DNA from: Paracoccus sp. N5
Lineage (GTDB): Bacteria > Pseudomonadota > Alphaproteobacteria > Rhodobacterales > Rhodobacteraceae
Direction of reading: 5' to 3'
NCBI RefSeq assembly: GCF_000371965.1
Contig: NZ_AQUO01000001.1
Span: forward strand, 2,488,001 to 2,552,000
Length of the DNA: 64,000 nt
This document shows positions 27,810 through 36,808 of this stretch, one piece after another. Numbering within the stretch: position 1 is the stretch's first letter; every line of letters starts with the position of its first letter. The notes under the pieces are model-generated. The model was not told the DNA's origin. It searched no databases and saw nothing but the letters and a program-made list of their open reading frames with translations. The translations under genes and the position numbers were made by a program.

Positions 27810-28505
27810 ATGCGGTCATCTCCCCATGAGCTCGTCGGCATCGGTCTCTATTCTGTCGGTGATGTGGCTCGGCTCCTCAAAACCCCCGCCCGGACGATCC
27901 GGCGCTGGATGGGGGGCTATGACTATGTTCATGAGGGGGAGCGCCGCGAGGTGCCGCCGCTGTGGCAACCAGATATCGGCCAGATCGATGATCAGCTTGA
28001 ACTGAGCTTTCGAGACCTGATCGAACTACGTTTTGTTCGGGCGTTCGTTGGCATGAGGATGGACCTGCGCGCGGTCCGGAACTGCATGGAGCTGGCGCGT
28101 GAATGCGTCCAGTCAGACCGGCCCTTTTCCTCAGGTCGGTTTCGCACGGATGGCAAAACCATCTTCCTGGAGAGCCTTGATCGGTTGGATGAGTCGGCGC
28201 TGATCGACCTGCGTAAGAAGCAATACGTCTTCAAGACCGTGGTTGAGCAGACCTTTCGCGACCTGGATGTCGATCAGGATATCGTGCGCCGCTGGAGGCC
28301 TTACCGGGGCAAAGACAGTATCGTCGTCGACCCTGAGCGATCCTTCGGTCAGCCCGTGGCGACGCGTTTTGGGGTTCCTTCCGTTGTGCTTGCGCAAGCG
28401 GTCGAGGCGGAGGGATCCGTAGCCAGGGTGGCAGCCCTCTATGAGGTGGCGTCCTCCGTGGTGAAAGATGCGGTTCGGTTCCACGAGGAGTTGGCCGCAG
28501 CTTGA
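27810..28505 (+). CDS. DUF433 domain antitoxin (VapB45-like)
   Basis: A 231-residue antitoxin-like DNA-binding protein. The N-terminus is a MerR-like helix-turn-helix (YSVGDVARLLKTPARTIRRW). The C-terminus is DUF433 (VVDPERSFGQPVATRFGVPS, AVEAEGSVARVAALYEV). AAGG seven bases before ATG 27810 favours that start over 27804. The stop overlaps the PIN-like gene by four bases, the normal antitoxin-toxin order, and its length matches VapB45. Because the toxin gene has a stop, the antitoxin may be free of its partner. Confidence 0.8.
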   Translation: MRSSPHELVGIGLYSVGDVARLLKTPARTIRRWMGGYDYVHEGERREVPPLWQPDIGQIDDQLELSFRDLIELRFVRAFVGMRMDLRAVRNCMELARECVQSDRPFSSGRFRTDGKTIFLESLDRLDESALIDLRKKQYVFKTVVEQTFRDLDVDQDIVRRWRPYRGKDSIVVDPERSFGQPVATRFGVPSVVLAQAVEAEGSVARVAALYEVASSVVKDAVRFHEELAAA

Positions 28506-28894
28506 AGGTGATCGTTGACGAAAACCTTCCTTCCGCAATGGCCAAATCTTTGGCCGCTCTTTTTGTCGCTGAGCGTCAGATCATTCATCTTCGGGAAAGG
28601 TTTGGTCCCGGCGTCACGGATGTCGAGTGGATGACCGCTTTGAACCATGAGGGCGGCTGGGTCGTCATTTCGGGCGATAAGCGTATTTCCCGGAACGAGG
28701 CAGAACAGGCCGTGTTTCGATCATGACGCTTGATCGCGTTTATTTTCGCCTCCGGACTGCAGAAGGCGCCGCTGCTGAGGAAGATGGAGCGGCTTATGGT
28801 CATGTGGCCGAAGATGGAACAGCAGGTCGGGCTTGTAACCGGTGGGGCCATGTTCGAGATTCAGGTTAAGGGCGATCGATTGAAATCAATTTGA
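28502..28894 (+). pseudogene. PIN-like toxin (VapC45-type) with in-frame TGA
   Basis: Begins MKVIVDENLPSAMAKSLAAL, with the PIN-like Asp, and continues to WVVISGDKRISRNEAEQAVF, then TGA at 28724-28726. The same frame then resumes without a gap and reads LIAFIFASGLQKAPLLRKME to a stop at 28892, giving the usual 130-residue VapC45 length. A TGG-to-TGA change (Trp at this position) is the simplest explanation. The truncated 74-residue product keeps the first catalytic Asp residues but loses the C-terminal half, so it is probably inactive. Confidence 0.8.
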
Positions 28895-29201
28895 CGACAT
28901 TGAGTTTTGCACGGCGAGCGGTTGAATGGGCGACCCTGTCTCCCAATAGATGGTATCTCTGACTTTAGCGACCTGCGGCGCTTCCTCGCCCCCCCTTGGC
29001 CGGGACGATCCGATGCCGGATGGCGGCCATCGGAGATCGAGGCCGGCGAGTGCTGTTTGGAGCTGAAACAATTTGTGGAACGCGATGACCGCGGCCCCGG
29101 TGGTTAGCAATGCTATGGGCAACGGCTTCCCCTACGCCCAATCGCCGAAGGGGTGTAGTTGCGGCTGCGGGCTTGATTTTACACCATAGTGGTGCAATGC
29201 G
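28895..29201. other. intergenic region, nothing recognised
   Basis: About 300 bp between two decayed toxin-antitoxin loci. Only short overlapping frames are present, and no ribosome sites or clear repeats. Confidence 0.5.
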
Positions 29202-29496
29202 GCCGACAAGAAGAAGCCGACTTACGATCTGAAATCCATTCAGAATGCCTCCTCGCCTATGTCGGGCAGCCGGGCTGCTGATCCCCGCCGAGGTGAAAAG
29301 CATCCGCAAGAGATTGCGGATCTCGCAGCGTGAGGCCGGAACGATCATCGGCGGCGGGCCTAACGCGTTTCAGAAATACGAAACGGGCGACATTCTGGTG
29401 AGAAAGGCCATCGACACAGCGCTGCGTCTGCTGGCACGAGCCTCAGCTAGGCTGCAGGAGATTCTGGCAGAAAGCCCAGCTGCTCGTGCGGGGTGA
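29202..29496 (+). pseudogene. fused remnant of MqsR toxin and MqsA antitoxin
   Basis: The first 16 codons in one frame read ADKKKPTYDLKSIQNA, the start of MqsR-family toxins. Immediately after, a different frame (from 29245) reads VKSIRKRLRISQREAGTIIG and GGPNAFQKYETGDILV, the C-terminal DNA-binding domain of MqsA. The rest of mqsR and the zinc-binding half of mqsA are missing. A deletion with a frame change has collapsed the pair. The surviving 83-residue frame could still bind DNA, but no ribosome site is evident. Confidence 0.6.
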
Positions 29497-29637
29497 TCTA
29501 GGGCTTTGCTGAAGCGAATGTGGCAGGCCGGGTTCTTGACGCCCAGAACGAGGCCGGTATTACAGCACACTGCTGGCTCATTGTCCGTCTGCCCCGTATC
29601 CGGCATCAAACCATGACTTATTATGCCCGGAAGCCCC

Positions 29638-31152
29638 ATGGCCCGTAAACCCGCCCTCTCCAAAGAATCCCTCACCGCCCTCGGCGCAGAAAAGCTGGCT
29701 GAACTTGTCTTCGACGAGGTGCATTTCAATGCAGGTTTCAAACGCCGTGTGAATGCGGCGCTTGCCGGCAAGTCCGGGCCGGAAGCCATAGCGAAGCTGA
29801 TCGACCGGCGGCTCTCGGGACTTGAGCGGGCGCGCACCTTCATCGACTGGGACAAGGAGCGCGCATTCAGGGATGATCTGCAGGGGCTGTGCGACAGCAT
29901 CGTCAAGGAGCTTTGCCCCGCCGATGCCGATCTCGGATCATCGCGGCTGATCCGCTTCATAGCAACCCACGATCAGGTCTTCCAGCGTGTCGACGATTCT
30001 TCCGGTAAGCTCCAAGACATTTACTGGCAGGCCATAGAGGCCATGGGGTCGGTTTCTGCCCGGCTTTCAAGCGCGAATCTGCCGCAGATCATCATGGCCG
30101 CGCTTGGCGAGACGGAACACGGATACCTGAAGCCGATTGCCGAGCGGGTGGTGCCACACCTCTCACCCGAGGTGCTGGCCATCTGGGATGCCGATCTTTC
30201 TGAACGGATCGCGGAGCGTGACGCGGCGGAGGCAGGCCAGCGCGCGCGGGAACGCTGGTTCTTTTCCATGACAGGGCAATGGCGAGAGATCCGGCAAATG
30301 ATCGCGACCGCATCCGGCGATCTGGACCGGCTGATCGCCATTGAGGCGGAAAAACCGGAAAGGGATCGCGACACGCTCGATATCGCGCGCCGGTTGCTGG
30401 ATGCGGGGCGGCTCACCGAGGCGCTCGACTGGGTGCGGCGCGGTGGCCCTAAAGCGCATCTTCAGCCTTTCGGCGTCGAGGACGAGGACGAAGATCCGCC
30501 GGATCGCAGCCCGCTGGTTCGGCAGTCCGAACTCGAGGCGCGGATATTGCGGGCGCTGGACCGCACGCCAGAGGCGCTGGCGCTCCTGTGGGACCGCTTC
30601 CGCGATACGCTCGCACCGGTCCTGCTGCGGGCGCATCTGAAGATGCTGCCGGACTTCGAGGACATGGAGGCGGAAGAACGGGCCATGACGCTGGCTCTGG
30701 CGCATCCGGACACCATGGCCGCGCTGAACTTCTTCCTCGCATGGCCGCGGCGGGATCTGGCGGCCGGGCTTGTTGTGGCGAGGCATGCGCAATGGGAGGG
30801 CCGCGACTGGCACATCCTGCCCGAGGTTGCGGATCAACTGCAGCACGAGCATCCGCTGGCGGCAAGCATCCTTTTCCGGGCGCTTCTTGATGATATCCTG
30901 CGGCGGGCGCGCTCCAAGGCCTATGGGCACGGGGCGAAGTATCTGCGCCAGCTTGATTTGCTTGCGGCAGAAGCGGATGCGGATCCCGCGCGGCCTGCGG
31001 ATTTCGATGTTCATGAGGCGTATCGCGCGAAGCTCCGTGCCGATCATGGGCGAAAATCCGGGTTCTGGGCACAGTTCGGCGAGCCGCTGTCAGTCGCGAA
31101 ATCAGATTCATTCAAGAGAGGACGACGACCGATTTGGAATCTCGGCGACTGA
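29638..31152 (+). CDS. DUF6880 family protein
   Basis: A 504-residue cytosolic, mostly helical protein of the DUF6880 family (opening MARKPALSKESLTALGAEKL, AELVFDEVHFNAGFKRRVNA). It has TPR-like helical repeats in the middle, for example RRLLDAGRLTEALDWV, which suggests a scaffold or protein-binding role. The C-terminal HGAKYLRQLDLLAAEADAD is conserved in the family. ATG 29638 is chosen over 29623, because CGGAAG lies at a proper distance. It is an orphan between decayed toxin-antitoxin and IS sequences. The family is recurrent in Rhodobacterales islands; its function is unknown. Confidence 0.75.
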   Translation: MARKPALSKESLTALGAEKLAELVFDEVHFNAGFKRRVNAALAGKSGPEAIAKLIDRRLSGLERARTFIDWDKERAFRDDLQGLCDSIVKELCPADADLGSSRLIRFIATHDQVFQRVDDSSGKLQDIYWQAIEAMGSVSARLSSANLPQIIMAALGETEHGYLKPIAERVVPHLSPEVLAIWDADLSERIAERDAAEAGQRARERWFFSMTGQWREIRQMIATASGDLDRLIAIEAEKPERDRDTLDIARRLLDAGRLTEALDWVRRGGPKAHLQPFGVEDEDEDPPDRSPLVRQSELEARILRALDRTPEALALLWDRFRDTLAPVLLRAHLKMLPDFEDMEAEERAMTLALAHPDTMAALNFFLAWPRRDLAAGLVVARHAQWEGRDWHILPEVADQLQHEHPLAASILFRALLDDILRRARSKAYGHGAKYLRQLDLLAAEADADPARPADFDVHEAYRAKLRADHGRKSGFWAQFGEPLSVAKSDSFKRGRRPIWNLGD

Positions 31153-31189
31153 TCATCAGTCAGCGCCGAAGAATTACGTCTGGCGCTGG

Positions 31190-31320
31190 CGATGTTGCTG
31201 GAACGGCGGAGCGCCATCGAACCAGAGATCGGTCATATGAAATCGGGCGGCCGTCTGGCCATATGCCCTCTGAGGGGCATGATCGACTTTCCGTATTCGC
31301 CGTGCTCAGGGCTTTTGGGG
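31190..31320 (+). pseudogene. IS5-type transposase C-terminal remnant
   Basis: The plus frame reads LLERRSAIEPEIGHMKSGGR, the ending of IS5-group transposases (R-R-S-x-I-E-P-x-I-G-H-M-K). After about 25 codons the frame shifts, and AVLRAFG in another frame continues the usual A-V-L-x-x-x-G-H-N ending. No terminal repeats or other part of the element remain. Confidence 0.6.
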
Positions 31321-31768
31321 CCACACCTCCGATTGGTCTGCCAAGGTTATTATCGGCTGGCCCCGTCCATGTCACCTGCACGGGGGATCGTTCGCCCAGC
31401 ACGGGCTTGTCGTCGCATCTCATCGGACACCTGCTGCCCGATCCGGCGGAGCTGGCAGCCCCGCAAACCGAGCTAGCGGCACTGCGAGGCGGTCACGATC
31501 AAGGATGCACCAACGGCAGAGGTGCGCCGAAAGGCGCTGGCCGAAGCATGGGCTGCCGATCCGGCATGCGCGGTGGTGAGCTCCGACCGACGTGCTGATC
31601 GGCATGCTGTTGCAGTCACGCCGTTTCGATGGGACGTGACGCCACAGAGGTGCCTTTTTCGTGGCGCAGAATCCACGTTTCAAGTAGAGAACTCCTTGAC
31701 AATGAACCGCCCGCAGGGTCGGGCGTTTAATGATTCCGGCTACACTTCTAATGAGAGGGGAGGCGAGC
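31321..31768. other. noncoding gap ahead of the AAA/S8 pair
   Basis: No convincing gene. It holds TTGACA (31696-31701) and, just downstream, the inverted repeat CGCCCG/CGGGCG (about 31711-31724), then TTTAAT. The spacing to TTTAAT is 24 bases, too long for a standard promoter, so the promoter of the AAA gene is not assigned. Confidence 0.45.
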
Positions 31769-32782
31769 ATGATGACGACACGGCAAATTCTCGCCCTTCT
31801 CAATTCGCATATTGAGGGCGACGAGGATCAGTTCCTTTCGGTGGCGTTGCAGATCGCGGCGCAACAAGCCCGTGAGGGGAAACCCGATGACGCGGAGAAA
31901 CTGAAGCGTCTTGTGCAGAAGGCCCGCGATCAGCGCCGTCTTGGGGTTCCGGCGGGCGGGCAGACCCCGATACCGATGGCTCGGCCGCGCGCCGAGCTTC
32001 AGGGACTTGTAGAAAGCACCTATCCCAAGACCACCTTGGCGAGCATGGTGCTGCCGGATGATGCCAGGAACCGTCTGGCCCGTGTCGTGCGGCAGCAGCA
32101 GGAGCGAGCCACGCTTCGGGACTTCGGGCAAAAGCCCGCGACGCATCTGCTTCTTGTCGGGCCGCCGGGCACCGGCAAGACCATGACGGCCTCGGCGCTG
32201 GCCGGGGAACTTCGACTGCCCTTGTTTACTGTTCGGCTGGAATCCCTGTTCAGTCGCTACTTTGGCGAGACGGCTGCAAAAATGCGCATCCTGTTCGATC
32301 AGATTGCGCAGACTCGGGGCGTTTATCTTCTCGACGAGTTCGACGCCATCGGCGCACGGCGGGGCGATCCGAACGACGTGGGCGAAATCCGCCGGGTGCT
32401 GAACTCGGTGCTGGCCTTCATGGAGGAGCCGAACTCCACGGATAGCCTCGTGCTGGCCGCCACCAACCATGTCGAAATTCTCGACGAAGCATTGGCTCGC
32501 CGTTTTGACGAAGTGGTCGAATATATGCTGCCCGACGCGGCGGCTGCGCGTGCGATCATTGAAAAGCGGCTTGGCAAGTTCAAGGTGAGTGCGCGGTCAT
32601 GGCCTGCTTTGGCTGCTGCGCTAGACGGACTGAGCCCCGGGGAATTGGTCCGGGCTGCGGACTCGGTGGTAAAAGACGCCATTATTGACGGTGTGGCAAA
32701 GATTTCGGCTGACGCGCTGCGTTCGGCTCTGCATGATCGCCAGACGTTCAAGGGTAAGTTTCGGAAGGGCTCCGATCTGTAG
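31769..32782 (+). CDS. AAA ATPase paired with S8 protease
   Basis: A 337-residue AAA protein. The N-terminal 100 residues form a helical start and linker. The AAA core has Walker A GPPGTGKTMTAS, Walker B GVYLLDEFDA, sensor 1 in VLAATNHVEILDEALARRFD with the Arg finger, and a small C-terminal lid domain. GGGGAGG before ATG 31769 decides the start. It is followed after 53 bp by a subtilase gene. AAA-plus-subtilase pairs are known as a defence-type combination (I recall RefSeq names IteA/IteS for one such pair). I infer the ATPase regulates the protease. Confidence 0.88.
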   Translation: MMTTRQILALLNSHIEGDEDQFLSVALQIAAQQAREGKPDDAEKLKRLVQKARDQRRLGVPAGGQTPIPMARPRAELQGLVESTYPKTTLASMVLPDDARNRLARVVRQQQERATLRDFGQKPATHLLLVGPPGTGKTMTASALAGELRLPLFTVRLESLFSRYFGETAAKMRILFDQIAQTRGVYLLDEFDAIGARRGDPNDVGEIRRVLNSVLAFMEEPNSTDSLVLAATNHVEILDEALARRFDEVVEYMLPDAAAARAIIEKRLGKFKVSARSWPALAAALDGLSPGELVRAADSVVKDAIIDGVAKISADALRSALHDRQTFKGKFRKGSDL

Positions 32783-32835
32783 CTTTGCCCGTGGAGCGTG
32801 AGTGACTGGCTTATTGAATTGCAGAGCAGGGTCTG

Positions 32836-35379
32836 ATGGCGGAGCAAGGTGATTTCGGTGCGCGCAAGCATGTGCATATATCATTCGACGTTTTTCGGGA
32901 TGGAATTGCCTACTCCTATCCACGGCGGAAAGTAGACCCCAAGCCGCTCCGGGATGATTATGCGGCGCATTCAAAAGCTCTTCTCGATCAACTGACCGCA
33001 GCCCTTGGAGATACTCCCGTTGCCGGGCAGGATGGCCGCTTGCCGGTTGAGGGGCTGAAGGCAGGTGCCATCGTCGAAGTCGGCACCATGCCCCCGCCGC
33101 CGGAGGACGGTCGTGCCCAAGCTGTGAAGTTGCCGAAAGGATTGGAATTTCCCACGCAGGACGTGGTTGTCCTGCGGTCAGAGCGGCGTGACGACCGGAC
33201 GGAAAGCGCGCTCCTCTTTGTGCCGGATGATGCCCGGGCGTTTCTACAAGGCCGCATTCGCTCCTATGGGCAACCCCGGGGAAATCAGCCTCCGGCAGAC
33301 GTGGAAAAGTTCGAGCGGGTGGAAACCATCCGTGCGGCCGAGGCCCATGCCCTGTTTGTCGGCAAGGTCGATTTTGCTTCCCCTGAACTTTTGTGGTGGG
33401 AGCTTTGGGTTCGGCACGACGGCAAGATCGTCGAAGGAGTTGCGGCGGCTGCGCGACTGGCTGCGCTCGACGTTCACGAAGACCGGCTCCTCTTTCCCGA
33501 TACCACGGTGCTTTTCGTTCACGCCTCGGCCGAGGGAGTTACCGGATTCGTCGGGCGTATCCCGGGGGCCGTGGCGGAGATCAGGAAGGCAACGGGGACG
33601 ATTGAACCATTCCTCGACCGGGGCGAGAAGGGTTTGGGGTCGCAGGATTGGACCGCAGACCTTGCCAAGCGCATCGTCCCGCCGCCGCAGGACGCCAACG
33701 CGGTCTGTGCATTGGATACGGGCGTTGCAGCGCAGCACCCGCTTATCGCGCCCGCTCTGCATGGGGCTTGGGCCTATGATGCGGCATGGGGGGCGGACGA
33801 TCACCACCCCCATGGCGGGCACGGCACTCCCCTCGCTGGGCTGGCGCTTTATGGCGATCTTGAGCCCCTGATGAACGACGCGCGGCAGCTGCAGCTTGCC
33901 CATGCGGTCGAGTCCATGAAGTTGCTGCCGCCAAAGGGCTTTCCGAAGACAGAGCCGCCGAGCTATGGTGTCGTGACCGAAGGCGCGGTTGCGCTGGTGG
34001 AGGCAGAGAGGCCGAACGTGCTCCGCGCGTTCTGCCTTGCCAACTCGGCCTGTGATTTTCCGCCGGAAAGGCCGTCCAGCTGGAGCGGCGCATTGGATCA
34101 GATCGCTTCGGGCTCGATGCCGGGCGATCAGGCAGAAGGTGTTCCGGCGGCCGAGCGACCTAAACGGCTGATGGTGGTCGCGACCGGCAACATGCCCGGC
34201 GGGAAGCTCGACCATGTGCGGCTGTCCCATCCTCTCGAAGACCCGTCACAAAGCTGGAACGCGCTCACCATCGGCGGTTTCACCCGCAAGGAGACGCCGC
34301 CCGCGAATCCGCCGGGCCTGAAGCCGGTTGTGCCCGCAAACCACCGCAGCCCGTTCAGCTTGGGATCGCAGACGCTTTCGTCCGACCTCACCCCGATCAA
34401 ACCCGAGGTGTTGTTCGAGGCAGGCAACATGATCGCCGATCCGTCCGGGGATTGCGGATGGGAGCCGTCGGTTTCCCTTCTCGCTCCGGGCTCCAATGTC
34501 CTGCATGAACCGCTTGTGCCGTTCTGTGCCACCAGCGCGGCGGCGGGGATGGCGGGGCACTTCGTGGGCGCGCTGCAAGCCGCATTGCCTGACCTATGGC
34601 CCGAGACGCACAGGGCACTGGCTGTTGACTCGGCGCATTGGCCCGAACCGATCCGCAAGCGGCTGATCGGCACCGGGCAGCATTGGAAGACCGGGACCAA
34701 AGCAGCGAAGCAAGCGATCCTGCGAGAAGTCGGATATGGGGTGCCCGACCTGCAACGTGCGATAAACTCGGCAAGCAATGACGTGACGCTGATTGCACAG
34801 GCCCCGATTCAGCCCTTCGTGATCGGTGAGAGCGGCGGGCCGGTCTTCAACGAGATGCACTTCTATGACCTGCCTTGGCCCAAGGCGGCGCTCGAAAAGA
34901 TCGAAAATGGAGTCGTCACCATGAAAGTGACGCTTTCCTATTTCGTCGAACCGAACCTGTCTGGCCGCGCGGCGACCCGGCCCGAGACCTATCGGTCCTT
35001 TGGTCTTCGGTTCGCTATGAAAAAGCGATCCGACACGAAGGAGCAATTCAAGCGCCGGGTTTCAGGCCAGCAGGAGAAGGACACGCCCGGGCTGCAGCAG
35101 GAGGGCGATTTCTGGCTGCTGGGCTCCAACGCGGTTCAAGCCGGGTCGCTGCACTGTGACCTGTGGCGCGGGCGGGCGATTGACCTCGCCTTGCATGACG
35201 CCATCGGAGTTTATCCTGTCACCGGCTGGTGGAAGACCCATCCCGGGCAGAGGCGGTTCAACGACAAGGGGCGTTATGCGCTGGTGATTTCTATTACCGC
35301 CCCCGGGCACAACGTCGATATGCACTCCGAAATCAGCGCCCTCGTTGCCGCCAAGATCGCCTCGACCGTCACCCCTTAA
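32836..35379 (+). CDS. S8 (subtilisin-like) serine protease, AAA-paired
   Basis: An 847-residue subtilase without a signal peptide, so cytosolic. An N-terminal domain of about 280 residues precedes the peptidase. The catalytic triad is visible: Asp294 in CALDTGVAAQ, His329 in HGGHGTPLAG, and Ser567 in CATSAAAGMAGH (in place of the common GTSMAAP). The large domain after Ser567 continues to residue 840. It is co-directional with the AAA gene. Similar cytosolic subtilases act with AAA partners in phage-defence pairs, where the protease is held inactive until triggered. Its target is unknown. Confidence 0.88.
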   Translation: MAEQGDFGARKHVHISFDVFRDGIAYSYPRRKVDPKPLRDDYAAHSKALLDQLTAALGDTPVAGQDGRLPVEGLKAGAIVEVGTMPPPPEDGRAQAVKLPKGLEFPTQDVVVLRSERRDDRTESALLFVPDDARAFLQGRIRSYGQPRGNQPPADVEKFERVETIRAAEAHALFVGKVDFASPELLWWELWVRHDGKIVEGVAAAARLAALDVHEDRLLFPDTTVLFVHASAEGVTGFVGRIPGAVAEIRKATGTIEPFLDRGEKGLGSQDWTADLAKRIVPPPQDANAVCALDTGVAAQHPLIAPALHGAWAYDAAWGADDHHPHGGHGTPLAGLALYGDLEPLMNDARQLQLAHAVESMKLLPPKGFPKTEPPSYGVVTEGAVALVEAERPNVLRAFCLANSACDFPPERPSSWSGALDQIASGSMPGDQAEGVPAAERPKRLMVVATGNMPGGKLDHVRLSHPLEDPSQSWNALTIGGFTRKETPPANPPGLKPVVPANHRSPFSLGSQTLSSDLTPIKPEVLFEAGNMIADPSGDCGWEPSVSLLAPGSNVLHEPLVPFCATSAAAGMAGHFVGALQAALPDLWPETHRALAVDSAHWPEPIRKRLIGTGQHWKTGTKAAKQAILREVGYGVPDLQRAINSASNDVTLIAQAPIQPFVIGESGGPVFNEMHFYDLPWPKAALEKIENGVVTMKVTLSYFVEPNLSGRAATRPETYRSFGLRFAMKKRSDTKEQFKRRVSGQQEKDTPGLQQEGDFWLLGSNAVQAGSLHCDLWRGRAIDLALHDAIGVYPVTGWWKTHPGQRRFNDKGRYALVISITAPGHNVDMHSEISALVAAKIASTVTP

Positions 35380-35465
35380 CTTCAAGACCATCTTCGCGGC
35401 ACCGCCGCGCATCGGCGATTTGCCGGCACCAACAGAGACCTCGACCCGGGCATCGAGATAGTATA

Positions 35466-35693
35466 ATGGTTTTCCGTTGGTCCTGCGATCTTGCGCTCAG
35501 CACGGGGACGAGGTTTCCCATTCCCCTTGATCAGATTCTGACGGAGACCGACGCACCTTTTGACCGAGACGGCAAAAAGCTATCCATGGCGATCAGGCTC
35601 GATATATCGTGCAAATGCGGCGACGATTGCCGAGTCATCTTTCCCAAACCTTTGCGCCGGCGCGCAGTGGAAATCGACGTGAGCGCGGGTTAA
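35466..35693 (+). pseudogene. possible TatD-family nuclease C-terminal remnant
   Basis: A 75-residue plus-strand frame contains RFPIPLDQILTETDAPFDRD, resembling the late TatD motif (L-P-x-x-R-I-L-x-E-T-D-x-P-F), including the form found in Qat-type defence TatD proteins. Upstream in the same frame there is no TatD similarity and no other part of the family. The frame also overlaps the end of the convergent ParS-like gene. I regard it as a fragment, possibly from a lost defence system. Confidence 0.4.
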
Positions 35694-35987
35694 CCAGTAA
35701 CACAGCCTCAGATTGCTGACCCGGGCCGGTCTGAGCGCCAGAATGTCACGGACGACATCAAAGACGCGGCCATTTTCAGTGTCGAACTGGAACACCGGCA
35801 CCATGGTCTTGCCATTCTGAACCAGAGCGATGACCGCGTTGTCGCGGGCCATGGCCTGGATGGTGCCTTCCGGGGCATCCGTTTCGAGGCGCAAAAGCGC
35901 GCAGGCCTGTGACGCATCGATCAGCTCGATGCTGGCCAAGAGGTGATCCTCGACGCCAGGTTTGTCGAATGGCCTTTCCGGTGGCAT
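35580..35987 (-). CDS. ParS/MbcA/Xre-type C-terminal domain protein (antitoxin-like)
   Basis: A 135-residue protein whose second half reads MVPVFQFDTENGRVFDVV, then a helical part and AFARYIEPDRHG. This is the pattern of the toxin-binding C-terminal domain in Xre/MbcA/ParS antitoxins, usually P-x-F-Q-F-D. GGGAG lies seven bases before ATG 35987. It starts one base after the metallophosphoesterase stop and ends the operon. No RES-domain toxin adjoins it, so it may have been adopted as a regulator or binding domain. Confidence 0.6.
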   Translation of the reverse strand: MPPERPFDKPGVEDHLLASIELIDASQACALLRLETDAPEGTIQAMARDNAVIALVQNGKTMVPVFQFDTENGRVFDVVRDILALRPARVSNLRLCYWLTRAHVDFHCAPAQRFGKDDSAIVAAFARYIEPDRHG

Positions 35988-35988
35988 T

Positions 35989-36807
35989 CTATTTCTCCCT
36001 GGGAACGGCGCGGTTCCGCGTCTCATCGAAGCTAAATCCGGCAGGTAGCGTGACCTCACTGACTGAGAGATAGCCGCCAATACATTCGGGGCAGACATGC
36101 CGGCCCTCCGGCAGCCATTTGCGCATGGCCTCTCCCATGAGGACGATCGTCTCGTTGGTCGCGGCCACCACGATCCGCCCGTTGCGCACCACGGCATGGC
36201 CGGACACAAGCGCGGGATCCAGGATCCGACCGCAGCCAGCGCAGGGCACCGTGGGCCAGGCACGGCCGGGTTCGACCTGATCCCAATGCGCGTTGACCGG
36301 GAGTCTGGCCGCGCGGCGTTCAATTTCCTGCAGCGTGACCGGTCTGAAGTTCCAGACATCAACGCCGATATTGACGCTGTTGCGGGACCCTCGCCAGTTC
36401 TGATGCACATGACCGAAAAGCTGCAAACCTTGATGCCGCGCGCCGGGCCAGGTGATCATCGGATAGTGGCAGAGAAACAAGCGCCGCTTGTCTACGACAA
36501 TATCGGCGGTCTCGCTTACGCTGTCCCAGGGCAGGTCGCAGACCCAGTCTTCATCGTGGTTGCCCCGGATCAGGTGTTTCCGACCCGGCAGGGCATGGAA
36601 GATGCCGCGCACCTCACGCCGCCGCGCATCAGTGGATCTTCCTGCGGTGAAGTCTCCGAGAATCCAAAGATCGTCATCTGGCTGGACCCGGGCCCGGCAT
36701 TCAGCCAGCAGACGGGCGTTCATCGCGGCCACGTCCGGGAACGGGCGGTCGCAGAAGCGAATGATATTGCCGTGCGAATAGTGCGGGTCGGCCGTGAACC
36801 AGTGCAT
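35989..36807 (-). CDS. metallophosphoesterase with C-terminal zinc-ribbon-like part
   Basis: 272 residues. The N-terminal calcineurin-like domain (1-170) has the metal ligands of the family: DPHYSH (residues 7-12), GDFTAG, GNHDEDW, and FGHVHQNW with the final histidines. The C-terminal 100 residues contain CAGCG and CPECIGGYL, which would bind zinc. Single-domain phosphoesterases of this type remove phosphate from nucleotides or nucleic acids. It is one base after the upstream small gene and one base before the ParS-like gene, so co-translated. Confidence 0.8.
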   Translation of the reverse strand: MHWFTADPHYSHGNIIRFCDRPFPDVAAMNARLLAECRARVQPDDDLWILGDFTAGRSTDARRREVRGIFHALPGRKHLIRGNHDEDWVCDLPWDSVSETADIVVDKRRLFLCHYPMITWPGARHQGLQLFGHVHQNWRGSRNSVNIGVDVWNFRPVTLQEIERRAARLPVNAHWDQVEPGRAWPTVPCAGCGRILDPALVSGHAVVRNGRIVVAATNETIVLMGEAMRKWLPEGRHVCPECIGGYLSVSEVTLPAGFSFDETRNRAVPREK

Positions 36808-36808
36808 A

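Noticed and set aside
31696..31731. Promoter TTGACA/TTTAAT ahead of the AAA gene
   Set aside because: The spacer is 24 bases, too long for a sigma70-type promoter; noted only in the description of the gap.
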